Positions 18,207-26,959 of a stretch of 64,000 bases of DNA are shown here, piece after piece. The notes beneath the pieces are model-generated. The model did no database searches, had not been told where the DNA came from, and worked only from the letters and a program-made list of their open reading frames with translations. Location: NCBI GenBank assembly GCA_021738565.1, contig JAIPBT010000007.1, forward strand, positions 1-64,000, read 5' to 3'. Made by a program: the position numbers and the translations under genes. Numbering within the stretch: position 1 is the stretch's first letter; each line of letters starts with the position of its first letter. The stretch comes from Bacteroidales bacterium (lineage in GTDB: Bacteria; Bacteroidota; Bacteroidia; Bacteroidales; GCA-2748055).

Positions 18207-19349
18207 CTATTCCTGCAGCCTTATCATTGCTGTGGAAGCCCATAGGACAGCCGCCTGCCCGTGGTAATCTCCAGTGATCCTGGGCCTTCTAAGATAATAC
18301 CCGACCCGTTTTTTGGCGTTGGTCCACATGCAGACATCGATCACCTCTCCTTTTTCATTTACAAATTCAGTTGTGAGCGCATTCCAGCCATTTTCAATGG
18401 CAGGAAGGTACTTCTCAGCCGGCAGGATACCCATGTCTACCCCAGTGATCATGGAAAAAAGAAACATTCCGGTACATGAGGGTTCGGCAAAACTTTCCGG
18501 GTTGTCAAGCAGCTGGTGCCACATGCCGTCACTTCCCTGGAACGCAAACAATCCCTGCATCATCTTCCTGTAAGCGGCCACCAGCCGGTCATAATATTTG
18601 TGGTTTTCCGGGAGTTCCGACAACAACTCTCCAAGTGCTGCCGCACCCCATCCATTCCCCCTGCCCCAGTAATGCGGAGCATCCGGTCGATGATAAAACA
18701 GTCCGTTCGGACGCTGCAGGCTGTCAATATAGGTTATGATCTGCAACGCTGCCCGGTCCAGGTATTTTTCATCCCCGGTCGACCTGAAGGCCTGTACCTG
18801 GAGAGAGCCAACCATATACATATCGTCCACCCAGAAACGGGTCAGCTCAGTCAGCCCGTCCGGACGCGGATCGCTGTATTCATGATCCGCCAAATCCTTT
18901 GCAATTTTCAAATAATCTTTTTTCCCGGTCTGTTGATAGAGTTCAAATGGCCAGATACCGAATACGTTGAAGTCGACATGTCCCCTGCGGTACTTGCGTT
19001 TGCCCAAATAATAGGGTTGGAACCCCTCTTCTATCTGCCGGGTTATATCCTTGTTATCGCTGGCCCCAGCAAAAATCAGTGCCCCGTAGTAAGCACATAC
19101 TTTCTGGTACCTCCATCCGAACCGGCGGTCGATAATATTGGCTGCAATACTGTTACCTATCTCTATCGGCGAGGTATTCAGATCCAGGTCTGCAGCAGAT
19201 TGGACATGCTGGTTTGAAGCTGGCCGGGTGTGAAGGTTTGCAAGGGATTGGGTATGATTGGACCCTTTGGACTGTGCAGAAAGATCCGCCTGAATCAGCA
19301 ATGCAATGGCCAGTGAAAATACACTTATCAGAAGTTGGTTCCTTTTCAT
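18207..19349 (-). CDS. GH105 unsaturated uronyl hydrolase (YteR/YesR-like)
   Basis: 380 residues with a signal peptide ending near SAQS. The (alpha/alpha)6 family hallmarks are RFWVDDMYMVGSL (the Asp of WVD, residue 175, matches the catalytic Asp of YteR), HYWGRGNGWGAAAL, and DYHGQAAVLWAS at the end. Such enzymes remove the 4,5-unsaturated uronic acid that polysaccharide lyases leave on pectin (rhamnogalacturonan) and related fragments, probably in the periplasm. It lies 2 bases from the toroid-protein gene, so it is in one operon with it. A lyase should precede it in the pathway; the neighbouring unassigned protein is a candidate. Confidence 0.87.
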   Translation of the reverse strand: MKRNQLLISVFSLAIALLIQADLSAQSKGSNHTQSLANLHTRPASNQHVQSAADLDLNTSPIEIGNSIAANIIDRRFGWRYQKVCAYYGALIFAGASDNKDITRQIEEGFQPYYLGKRKYRRGHVDFNVFGIWPFELYQQTGKKDYLKIAKDLADHEYSDPRPDGLTELTRFWVDDMYMVGSLQVQAFRSTGDEKYLDRAALQIITYIDSLQRPNGLFYHRPDAPHYWGRGNGWGAAALGELLSELPENHKYYDRLVAAYRKMMQGLFAFQGSDGMWHQLLDNPESFAEPSCTGMFLFSMITGVDMGILPAEKYLPAIENGWNALTTEFVNEKGEVIDVCMWTNAKKRVGYYLRRPRITGDYHGQAAVLWASTAMIRLQE

Positions 19350-19351
19350 AG

Positions 19352-21295
19352 TTACCTTTTTAAAAATTCTCTTAACAGGTTATTAAAATCCAGGAACAGG
19401 GATTTCCCGTTGTGCTCAAAAGTGAGGGTTGGATCCTTCTTTTCCGCTTGCACATAAGGAGAATCATACCTGCTGTATTGTGTGTCAATGACTTCGCCAT
19501 CCAGTATAAAATCCCTGCTAAAATTGAGCTCATATATTTTCCCCCTGGTAACATACCTCAATTCTAGCTTTTTGCCGTTGAAGGCAACCGGGTTATTCAG
19601 GATCCTCCTCGTGAATGCACCGAAATCGCCATCTTCTGATGCAGAGCCAGCTTCAGTGATCCAGAAAGATTGCTTGCCCTTCAGGATAAGATCATCCTTT
19701 GCTTCATCCCTGAATACAAGTGTATCGGACGCGATAAAAGCACAGTAAGTAGATCCTTTTTTGCCGAAAGCATAGTTCCCTTCGATGAAAGCTGTATCAA
19801 ACAATTTTGTCGGAAAAAATGCCCGGGTATAATCCAGCAGTGCAGATTCCATGATCCCCTTTTTGCGCGGAATATCATAGATAGACAGGTTTACGTTTTC
19901 ATCCTGGACAGAATGCGGAAAATGCCCATATCCCACCCAGTAATTGGGAGAGGATGCATTTGATTCTTTTTCTCTTGCCGGATGGTTATGGAATATGGCA
20001 AAATGTTTCCCGATATTCATTCCAAATACATGTTGCTGATCTGCATAGTCTCCGACCTGGTGACTCTGCACGGTATACATGGAATAATCTTTTGTTTTAT
20101 ATGTATAGGTATTTCCCTTCTGAATGGCGACGCCGTTGTACTGTGGATTGAGGATCCTGGAAACCGTGGGTTCCAGGTGCAACCATCGCAACAGGAAAAA
20201 ATTCATGGAGCGGAAATCACTTACAAAATCGTTTGAAAACATGCGCGTATTGCGTATATGCTTGATTGAATTCCTGATGATGATGGGATTTGTAAAGGCT
20301 TCCATTCCCCACTGCATCATCATGCTCCTGTTGTCGGTTCCATAATACCCCTCTTTCTTCAGTTCAGTCAGGTCCAACCCGTTGCTTTGCTTGATGATGA
20401 CGGTGCGATCATCGTTGGCAATCTCAGTGAAAACAGGTGGCAATTGATACTTTTCAGTTACCATCAAGCCATACATAATGCCCGGACCGATCTCCTTGCC
20501 ATCTCCCCAGTAGTAATTGGTTACACCTCCAAAATCCCCGTCCCTGATCCCGGTACGGTTATTCTGGTATGCTCTTCCGCTCACGCTGATGAACAATGTA
20601 TCAATGCTCTGGGCCGCGATATCATAAAAGAGCAGGTCCATGATCATCTGGCATCTTTTCACCAATACCTCATCATCTGCAAAATCGATCAGGTTGATCA
20701 ATGGTCCTATATCCTCCTTGTAATACACATTGGAATAGTATTCAATGAAACCATAATTCCAGCGCATCTCCAGCCAGTCAAATGCGCGTATCCTGGCTTT
20801 TTCCATGTGCTCTTTCCCTGTTAATCCGCTGACCGGGAAAACCTGGTCGGGATACATTTGTCCCACCAGGTATTCTGCAGCAGCAAAAAGAATCTGGTGG
20901 TTTTCGCTCCAGTAGCACATTGAATTCTCTCCCGGATCATCCCACCAGTAGCGGAAATTGAACAGTACATTTTCAATCTTTGCCATGTAATCCTCCGGGA
21001 TCCGGTCGCCGTATTCATAGAGTATGCGGACCAGGTTGACCAGCCTGAAATCGGAACAATCGTATTCTGTCTGCACATACTCCAGCGTACCGTCGAGCCG
21101 GTTCCAGTCCTTATCGAACATGCCTTTTACCAGTTCGTAATAGACCTGGTCCACTTCGATCTTGATCTCTTTTGCGGGTCGTCTTGGAAAGACATAATTT
21201 CTTGGTTTTTCCTGTGCCAGGGCAAGCATACCTGACTGCACCAGGATGAAGCCCGCTATCAATGATCTGACAATGTACTTTTTTAGAATTTCCAT
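19352..21295 (-). CDS. Secreted protein of unassigned family, possibly an (alpha/alpha)-toroid polysaccharide lyase
   Basis: 647 residues with a signal peptide ending LALAQ. I cannot assign it to a named family. The N-terminal half is helix-rich and contains CYWSENHQILFAAAEYLVGQ and WLEMRWNYGFIEYYSN; the C-terminal half (from about 390) is beta-rich with MYTVQSHQVGDYADQQHVFG and FHNHPA. That order (helical toroid then beta-sandwich) recalls lyases of the hyaluronate/alginate/heparinase type, with Asn-His, Tyr and His-rich conserved-looking sites. Its operon partners (GH105, DUF4861, Omp85-like barrel) support uronate-polymer breakdown. Its start shares one base with the preceding stop (TAATG), so translation is coupled. 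Confidence 0.6.
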   Translation of the reverse strand: MEILKKYIVRSLIAGFILVQSGMLALAQEKPRNYVFPRRPAKEIKIEVDQVYYELVKGMFDKDWNRLDGTLEYVQTEYDCSDFRLVNLVRILYEYGDRIPEDYMAKIENVLFNFRYWWDDPGENSMCYWSENHQILFAAAEYLVGQMYPDQVFPVSGLTGKEHMEKARIRAFDWLEMRWNYGFIEYYSNVYYKEDIGPLINLIDFADDEVLVKRCQMIMDLLFYDIAAQSIDTLFISVSGRAYQNNRTGIRDGDFGGVTNYYWGDGKEIGPGIMYGLMVTEKYQLPPVFTEIANDDRTVIIKQSNGLDLTELKKEGYYGTDNRSMMMQWGMEAFTNPIIIRNSIKHIRNTRMFSNDFVSDFRSMNFFLLRWLHLEPTVSRILNPQYNGVAIQKGNTYTYKTKDYSMYTVQSHQVGDYADQQHVFGMNIGKHFAIFHNHPAREKESNASSPNYWVGYGHFPHSVQDENVNLSIYDIPRKKGIMESALLDYTRAFFPTKLFDTAFIEGNYAFGKKGSTYCAFIASDTLVFRDEAKDDLILKGKQSFWITEAGSASEDGDFGAFTRRILNNPVAFNGKKLELRYVTRGKIYELNFSRDFILDGEVIDTQYSRYDSPYVQAEKKDPTLTFEHNGKSLFLDFNNLLREFLKR

Positions 21296-22161
21296 TATTC
21301 GCTTATTAAATTTTCGACCAATTTCAAGAATTGCGCATTTGATTTTATTCCTGGCTCCCTTGCGTTTGCAGAAAGTATCCTGAATGTTATCTTCTGGATC
21401 TGTCCGGAAATTAAAATATATTGATCTTCGAGCTTTATGCGCTCCAGGTTAAAGGATTCGGGAATGAAAATTGCTCCGCCTACAGCAATTTTTTCTGCAG
21501 CCACATCCTCCGGATGTATGCCCCAGGTTGCAATATAATTGTCGGTTACCTGTACCTCCAGATCATCGAAGTAATTGATTCCACTAACGAAACGAAGTGC
21601 TGTTCCAGTCATAGAGGTCGCTTCCACTTTTGCAATCCTTGTATTGTTAAAGACGGTCACCCGAACCCGGACATCCACTTTTTCACCCATGTAGGGAATT
21701 CCATCGGAGGTCATTTCCATATAGGAGGAATCACGGGTGCGCTCTACCAAAGCAGTGCGTTTTGAGACAGGATGCAGGGGAACAATATTCTCCCCATCCC
21801 ACAGCCTGATCCCTCCAAGACCGATTGTGTTTCCTGCCTTGTAATAATCCGCACCCCAACCATCCAATTGTTCCCTTTTAGAAGGATACCACTGTTTTTC
21901 TTTCAGCTCCAGGCCCGGCTTTGCCTTGGAGTAAACGTCGATCGCTGACTTTTTATCAAAGTAAATCCGCAATGCATACCATTGGTTTTCAATGGCAGGC
22001 CCATGATGTCCCAGTTTGCGAAACAGATTGCCACGTTTTGAACTTACCGAATCGATCTGATGCCGGTCTCCCCTTTTAAAAAACAGACTTATATCGGTCT
22101 TTGCCTGTCCTGCACATTCAAGCAATGGAAAGAAAAGCACCAGGATCAATATTCTTTTCAT
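21295..22161 (-). CDS. DUF4861 family secreted protein
   Basis: About 288 residues. Recognised by QWYALRIYFDKKSAIDVYSK and by GWGADYYKAGNTIGLGGIRLWDG, typical of DUF4861 proteins found in pectin-utilisation loci of Bacteroidota. The biochemical role is unknown; a beta-sandwich acting on or binding uronate sugars is plausible. The start is placed at the ATG at 22161 (MKRILILVLFF signal); the ATG at 22173 is also possible, and the open frame extends further back only by a GTG. The signal ends LLECAGQA; the Cys has Glu before it, so it is not a normal lipobox. Confidence 0.72.
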   Translation of the reverse strand: MKRILILVLFFPLLECAGQAKTDISLFFKRGDRHQIDSVSSKRGNLFRKLGHHGPAIENQWYALRIYFDKKSAIDVYSKAKPGLELKEKQWYPSKREQLDGWGADYYKAGNTIGLGGIRLWDGENIVPLHPVSKRTALVERTRDSSYMEMTSDGIPYMGEKVDVRVRVTVFNNTRIAKVEATSMTGTALRFVSGINYFDDLEVQVTDNYIATWGIHPEDVAAEKIAVGGAIFIPESFNLERIKLEDQYILISGQIQKITFRILSANAREPGIKSNAQFLKLVENLISE

Positions 22162-22178
22162 AACAGGTAGCATAGTAT

Positions 22179-23504
22179 TTATTTTATATTGAACTTGAAC
22201 CACTCACTGCCCGGACCTGCATACATAAATGTAAACCTGAAAACCGCGATGGGTGCAATGGGAAATTGTATCTCCAAAAATGTGCCCACTGCTATCTTAT
22301 TGTCCCTGAAGAGTCCGGCATACGCATCCGCACCGTTACCAAAATTTACAAAATAGGCATTTTCCAATGATAACCATTTGGTATTTAGCCAGGTAAAATG
22401 TGATCCTGCATAAGCAGAATAATAGGTCTGTCCATAGATCTCACCTGTTCTTAATCCCAACACATCACTGGATCCTTTAATGAAACGGTACTGATCCTTT
22501 GCCGTGGTATATCCTGTACGCACCCATCCCGACAATTGTACAATATCCGTCAGGGTTTTATGGTATTCACCTTCCAGGTTGAGTGTATGATAACTTTCCG
22601 TATCCTCCAGTCCAAGACTTAGTCCATATAAAATCACAGCAGTGTATCCATCTTTGCGGTGCCGCTTTTTATTGACTGTTCCAATGGACTCGGAGACTTT
22701 GATATCCAAAAAAGTAAAGTTCTGTTGAGGTACCTGTACCCCGAGATCCATCTGTTCCTGTTCCAGTATTTCGTAGTTGATCTGGTGTCGCATGTACCGG
22801 AGAGACAGGTCGGGTGAGAATCGATACTGGTAATCCAGGTGCCAGGGATTTCCAATCTCTGCATAAAACTCCGTCTTATCGTAAGGAGCAAGCATCAACG
22901 TGTTGTATTCTGCTGTTTTCACACCATCCACTTCTGAAATTACCCGCTCCAGGTGTACCTTGGTTTCATTGCCTCTTGTATATCCGATCCTGGTGGTCAT
23001 GTTCTTGTAGAGCAATTGCCTTGGGAGTCCCAGACTGAAATCCCATTTGACACCCACCGGGCTCTTTTCCCATGCAATTTTCAGTTTTGAATTGCTCCCC
23101 AGAAAGTTATCGTCACCAGCACCCAGTCGGTACTTGTAATCATTTTCACTGCTGTGATCAATCGTAAAGAGTGGATAGAACTTCACGGCGTCCAGTGCCT
23201 CTATTTTCAATACATTGCTTTCCGAACTTGTTTCAAGTGTATAGTCAACATTGGCAAAGTTTCCGATGTTCCACACCTTGTTCATGGAAGTATCGATCTC
23301 TCCAAACCTGACCCATTCGTGTTCATGAAATGTCAGTTCATTCATAATGATGAGGTCCCAGGTGATCCAGTTCCTTGAGATTGCGATTTTGTCAACCCAA
23401 ACAGAGTCCGAAGAAGAAATCGTATCCTGCAATGCAGCTTTTTGTCCAACAACTACACTGCTGATAAAAAACAGGCATGCTGTGATAATAAAAATTCTGT
23501 ACAT
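22179..23504 (-). CDS. Outer-membrane beta-barrel protein with one POTRA-like domain (Omp85-like)
   Basis: About 441 residues from the ATG at 23504 (MYRIFIITACLFF signal). After the signal, residues about 40-100 read like a single POTRA repeat: WITWDLIIMNELTF followed by NIGNFANVDYTL, close to the BamA pattern of T-x-x-II-x-EL-F and N-x-x-F-x-V. The rest alternates aromatic and polar residues as in a beta-barrel. Short Omp85 relatives of this sort are known in Bacteroidota but their cargo is not. As the first gene of the carbohydrate operon it could serve as the outer-membrane port that SusC/SusD would normally provide. That is inference from position only. Confidence 0.65.
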   Translation of the reverse strand: MYRIFIITACLFFISSVVVGQKAALQDTISSSDSVWVDKIAISRNWITWDLIIMNELTFHEHEWVRFGEIDTSMNKVWNIGNFANVDYTLETSSESNVLKIEALDAVKFYPLFTIDHSSENDYKYRLGAGDDNFLGSNSKLKIAWEKSPVGVKWDFSLGLPRQLLYKNMTTRIGYTRGNETKVHLERVISEVDGVKTAEYNTLMLAPYDKTEFYAEIGNPWHLDYQYRFSPDLSLRYMRHQINYEILEQEQMDLGVQVPQQNFTFLDIKVSESIGTVNKKRHRKDGYTAVILYGLSLGLEDTESYHTLNLEGEYHKTLTDIVQLSGWVRTGYTTAKDQYRFIKGSSDVLGLRTGEIYGQTYYSAYAGSHFTWLNTKWLSLENAYFVNFGNGADAYAGLFRDNKIAVGTFLEIQFPIAPIAVFRFTFMYAGPGSEWFKFNIK

Positions 23505-23877
23505 TTCAGGAATTGAATACATGAATACAGTTTCTATTTTCAACCTTGGTTTGCTATCCGAATTCATTTGAATCATTTGGGTGTATAAATCCAATGTGCA
23601 TTGCCCTTGATATGCTTTGGTCCTGTCTGCAAGAATTTATTAGAAAGATTTCAGTAAATATAATCCAATACTAAATCAAAAGTATTGACAAAAATCAAGA
23701 AATAGCACTTTACGATCTGCTATATTGTGAAAATTAATAAGCCCCTAACCCGACAGACGGACCCGGATCGCGAACATGATTCGCTTCAAGGGAGTATTTA
23801 TCAGACTCTTTAAAGTCCTTTTTTGCTGTTCCCGGTCAGCCTGGGATTTCTTCTGATGTGTAGTATTATCCTACAGT
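23505..23877. other. Intergenic region upstream of the carbohydrate operon
   Basis: 373 bases without a supported gene. It contains the 5' leader of the Omp85-like gene, a possible -7 box on the minus strand (23677-23684), and downstream sequence of nothing on the plus strand. No terminator for the GH51-like gene side is needed here because that gene ends at 23878 and is read leftward towards this region. Confidence 0.5.
23677..23684 (-). promoter_or_regulatory. Possible -7 box (TACTTTTG) for the Omp85-DUF4861-GH105 operon
   Basis: On the minus strand this reads TACTTTTG, matching TAnnTTTG. It would give a leader of about 165 bases before the ATG at 23504. No -33 TTTG was found at the standard spacing. 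Confidence 0.35.
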
Positions 23878-26733
23878 CTACTTCTTGATTATAATATCCG
23901 TAAAGATTTTGTCCTTCATGTAAATACGCACCAGATAAATACCCGCAGGAATGTTCAATTCAAATAATAACTTATTCCTGGCCGGGATGATTTTTTTTGA
24001 AAAGATAGTTTCGCCGTTTATATCGTATAGCTCAAAAAAACGAACATCATCCTGGTTGCTTGATAAAATGAATTCATTGGTGACAGGATTTGGATATATG
24101 CGAATATCATGTTCAGGATAGATATCACTTTGTAAATCTACAGCCAGTAATGCCATTATAACCGTATCAGAGGTTAAATACACACTGTCAATATAATCCG
24201 GAGCATTCTGGCTTTCTACAATAAATTTGTATTTTACATTTTTAGGCAGACCATAAAACACGGCTCTTCCTTCAGTATCAAACCAAATGGTATCCTGGTC
24301 GATATAAACATACGGATACTGAACCAGACCTGTTTCTGAATGGATATTAACCGCAAGGTTGGCGACGGATTTTTCCATAAATATGTTTAATGTTGTATCT
24401 TTTTCTATCATCAGCGCTCCCTCAACCTTGTAGTAACCCTTCCTGGTGATTTGATAAGAAAGATAAGAATCCAGCAATACTGAAGGAAATTTGCAGATGC
24501 CCACTGAATTGGAGTACAGGCTATCGGTACCCAGGACTACAAGCGCATCATTTACAGGCATTTCTCCCAGCATTAAACTGAACTTCACTTCGGCGTGCGA
24601 CTGTACCATAACCAGGGTGAAAATCGTGTCCGATAATATTTGTATTTCTCCTGCATTGTTGAAATAATTTATAACTTCAGCTTTGTATGTATAACTGCCA
24701 GCAAAGATCTCCGTTATTGCTACTCCTTCCCCGCCCGTTTTAATGTCCTGCTTGCCAATGTTGATTGCAGCACTGGTTAAAGGTTCGCCTTCCTCATCCA
24801 AAACCAGGAATGACAAACTGTATCGTGTGGAGTCCATCCAGAGAACAATGTTTGTATCATTTTCCGGTATAAATATTTCCTGCTCCTTAATTGAATCCAT
24901 ATGAGATCTTGATGCAGATACATTGTAAAATCCCGGTATTGCTGTAAATGTTGCCTTCCCGTTTACATCTGTAAGAGCAGATTCACCATTAAAATTAACA
25001 GAGCAATTTTCTATGACCTGGCTTGACTGGGTGTTTTTTACTGTAAAGTTTACGGAAACCGGGTCCGGTGGTAGTTGATCTTTATTATCAACCAGCATAT
25101 ACACCACTGATCGGGGCGGCAGATTGACAGTTATACCCCCCTCTGTAATATATCCGTTGGCTTTAATATTTGCATAATGATCCGGCCCTCCCGCTGCTTC
25201 ATCCGTTCCTTCACCGTTTACATTCACTTTCAGGGAAAAATCCCCATTATCCTGTCCACCCGTCAAGGTATAAGTATAGTATCTGTATCCATACTCCAGG
25301 TTTGATATTTCTATTGCAGTTGTTTCAGAAACAATGCCTTTGTTTACAATAATTATACCTGTTTCACCTGAAGAAAAAGTGGAAGCGTAGGAAATGATAT
25401 CATTGTTTCCAGTCACAGTGTCAAAAATCATTCTGTCACCAAAGAATTTTTGAAAATAATACATATAGAAGAATACAGGTCTTGGATTGTAAAGATCTAC
25501 TCCGGGCTCTCCTCCCCGGGAGAATGTTCCATGATCATTTCCATTGTTCCAGGCATTCGTAAGGATCCATCGGTTCGCCATACCATAGCCTTTCTCAATG
25601 AATTCACCCCATACCATGGCAGCAAGCATACCGTTAATAAAGGAAACCTGTTGCATGGAACCTTCAGAAAAGATATTCCATTCGGTCATTGCCAATGGGA
25701 TCTGGGGTTTCTCAACCTCCAGCATATCTCCTGTTGCAATTTCAAATATTTTTCCGGGAATATCGTATAGTTCAAGCAGTCGCGCTGCACTTGTATTTTC
25801 TCCCTTGGGTGTAAAATATGTATGTACACTGGCAAAATCAGCCAGTTCACCCACTTCTGTCAGGACCTGCTCATTCCAGTTTGTCTGGTTCGGATCATAC
25901 GAAGATTCTTCGGCGTTGAAAAGTACAATGCCTATTTTAATATCTGTGCCAACTTCCACTGCGGCTGCCCTCATAGAATCAATAAAGATCCTGCAATGCT
26001 GTCCATAAAGCGTACCTGTTATAATTTCCGGCTGGCCGTCCTGGTTAAGATCCGGATCAATCTGATGTCCGCTCTCCCAGGATCCGTAATTTTCATTCCC
26101 GATTTCCCAGAACTTAGATCGTCCGTTATCGTATCGCACCCATTCCGCCGCCATGTGAGCAGCTTTTGCCACCGGGTCTTCACTGGTACCATACCTGGCA
26201 TAACCATAATTTACAATAATATGACCCATACAATTTATATCTTCCAGGAATTGGTAATATTCATCCACTGACATCTGCCAGTCAGGCGTGTCCATGCCAT
26301 ACCAAGGATTTATCGTTTCAGGAATATCAGTTGGCCGATCCTGGAAAGACTGATTCCAGAAATAATAATCGGAAAGACTTCCTCCCGGCCAGCGAATTAC
26401 ATGCGCGTTCAGATTTTTTGCATCGGTCATTCCGGTGGTACTATTCGTTAGTTCATTGTCCCATGTGATCATGTTGTTTCCATAAACATATCCGGGCACC
26501 TTATTGATAACCTTTTCCGCATCCAAAGAAATAGTCACATCCGGATCCTTATCGGTTTTTACAGCTATTTTAAAGGAAGGAAGCTCTGCAATTTTTTGCG
26601 TCCAGCTATCGAGGAAAAAACCTGCATCCTGGGCATATATATTAACCTGTGAAAGAAAGAAGATTATCAGCAGGAACAATGTTCGGGTCCTGTAAAATAT
26701 TTTAGTTGAATGTTGTCCAATATCAAAATACAT
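23878..26733 (-). CDS. Secreted GH51-like alpha-L-arabinofuranosidase with repeat domains and T9SS type A tail
   Basis: 951 residues. Signal peptide to about residue 35. Catalytic domain about 60-550, with the clan-A acid/base Glu214 in FWEIGNENYGSW and nucleophile Glu351 in LAMTEWNIFSEG; VIRWPGGSLSDYYFW and HTYFTPKG also fit GH51 and its relatives. It would release arabinofuranose, or act on similar furanosides, from arabinan or arabinoxylan. Residues 560-870 hold about four small beta-domains of the carboxypeptidase-regulatory type (for example NCSVNFNGESALTDVNGKATF). The end (IRIYPNPVTNEFILSSNQ ... GIYLVRIYMKD, final KK) is a textbook T9SS type A sorting domain, so export by type IX secretion is expected. 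Confidence 0.87.
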   Translation of the reverse strand: MYFDIGQHSTKIFYRTRTLFLLIIFFLSQVNIYAQDAGFFLDSWTQKIAELPSFKIAVKTDKDPDVTISLDAEKVINKVPGYVYGNNMITWDNELTNSTTGMTDAKNLNAHVIRWPGGSLSDYYFWNQSFQDRPTDIPETINPWYGMDTPDWQMSVDEYYQFLEDINCMGHIIVNYGYARYGTSEDPVAKAAHMAAEWVRYDNGRSKFWEIGNENYGSWESGHQIDPDLNQDGQPEIITGTLYGQHCRIFIDSMRAAAVEVGTDIKIGIVLFNAEESSYDPNQTNWNEQVLTEVGELADFASVHTYFTPKGENTSAARLLELYDIPGKIFEIATGDMLEVEKPQIPLAMTEWNIFSEGSMQQVSFINGMLAAMVWGEFIEKGYGMANRWILTNAWNNGNDHGTFSRGGEPGVDLYNPRPVFFYMYYFQKFFGDRMIFDTVTGNNDIISYASTFSSGETGIIIVNKGIVSETTAIEISNLEYGYRYYTYTLTGGQDNGDFSLKVNVNGEGTDEAAGGPDHYANIKANGYITEGGITVNLPPRSVVYMLVDNKDQLPPDPVSVNFTVKNTQSSQVIENCSVNFNGESALTDVNGKATFTAIPGFYNVSASRSHMDSIKEQEIFIPENDTNIVLWMDSTRYSLSFLVLDEEGEPLTSAAINIGKQDIKTGGEGVAITEIFAGSYTYKAEVINYFNNAGEIQILSDTIFTLVMVQSHAEVKFSLMLGEMPVNDALVVLGTDSLYSNSVGICKFPSVLLDSYLSYQITRKGYYKVEGALMIEKDTTLNIFMEKSVANLAVNIHSETGLVQYPYVYIDQDTIWFDTEGRAVFYGLPKNVKYKFIVESQNAPDYIDSVYLTSDTVIMALLAVDLQSDIYPEHDIRIYPNPVTNEFILSSNQDDVRFFELYDINGETIFSKKIIPARNKLLFELNIPAGIYLVRIYMKDKIFTDIIIKK

Positions 26734-26737
26734 GGTT

Positions 26738-26745
26738 CAAAAGTA
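26738..26745 (-). promoter_or_regulatory. -7 box TACTTTTG almost touching the GH51-like start codon
   Basis: Minus-strand TACTTTTG matches TAnnTTTG and lies only 4 bases before the ATG at 26733, with no later in-frame Met before the signal peptide core. If used, the transcript would be leaderless or nearly so. No -33 box was seen at 19-20 bases. Confidence 0.35.
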
Positions 26746-26959
26746 GCAAAATAAATATTAAGCATCGCTGGTTCGGGCCAGGGTCCTTTCCCAAATTCAC
26801 CAGAATTACTTCTATGTATTCCCAAAGGTTATTGTAAATTCATTACCATAAGAACCCGGCCAATCATTGTATCATGGAAGCAAATTCCTTTATGTAAAGG
26901 TGACGTGCGGTAAAAAATTGTATCTTCGGCTAAATTGAAATTCAGCATTAAGATTGCAT

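Noticed and set aside
18516-19217. Plus-strand 233-codon open frame inside the GH105 gene
   Set aside because: Antisense shadow of a motif-rich gene.
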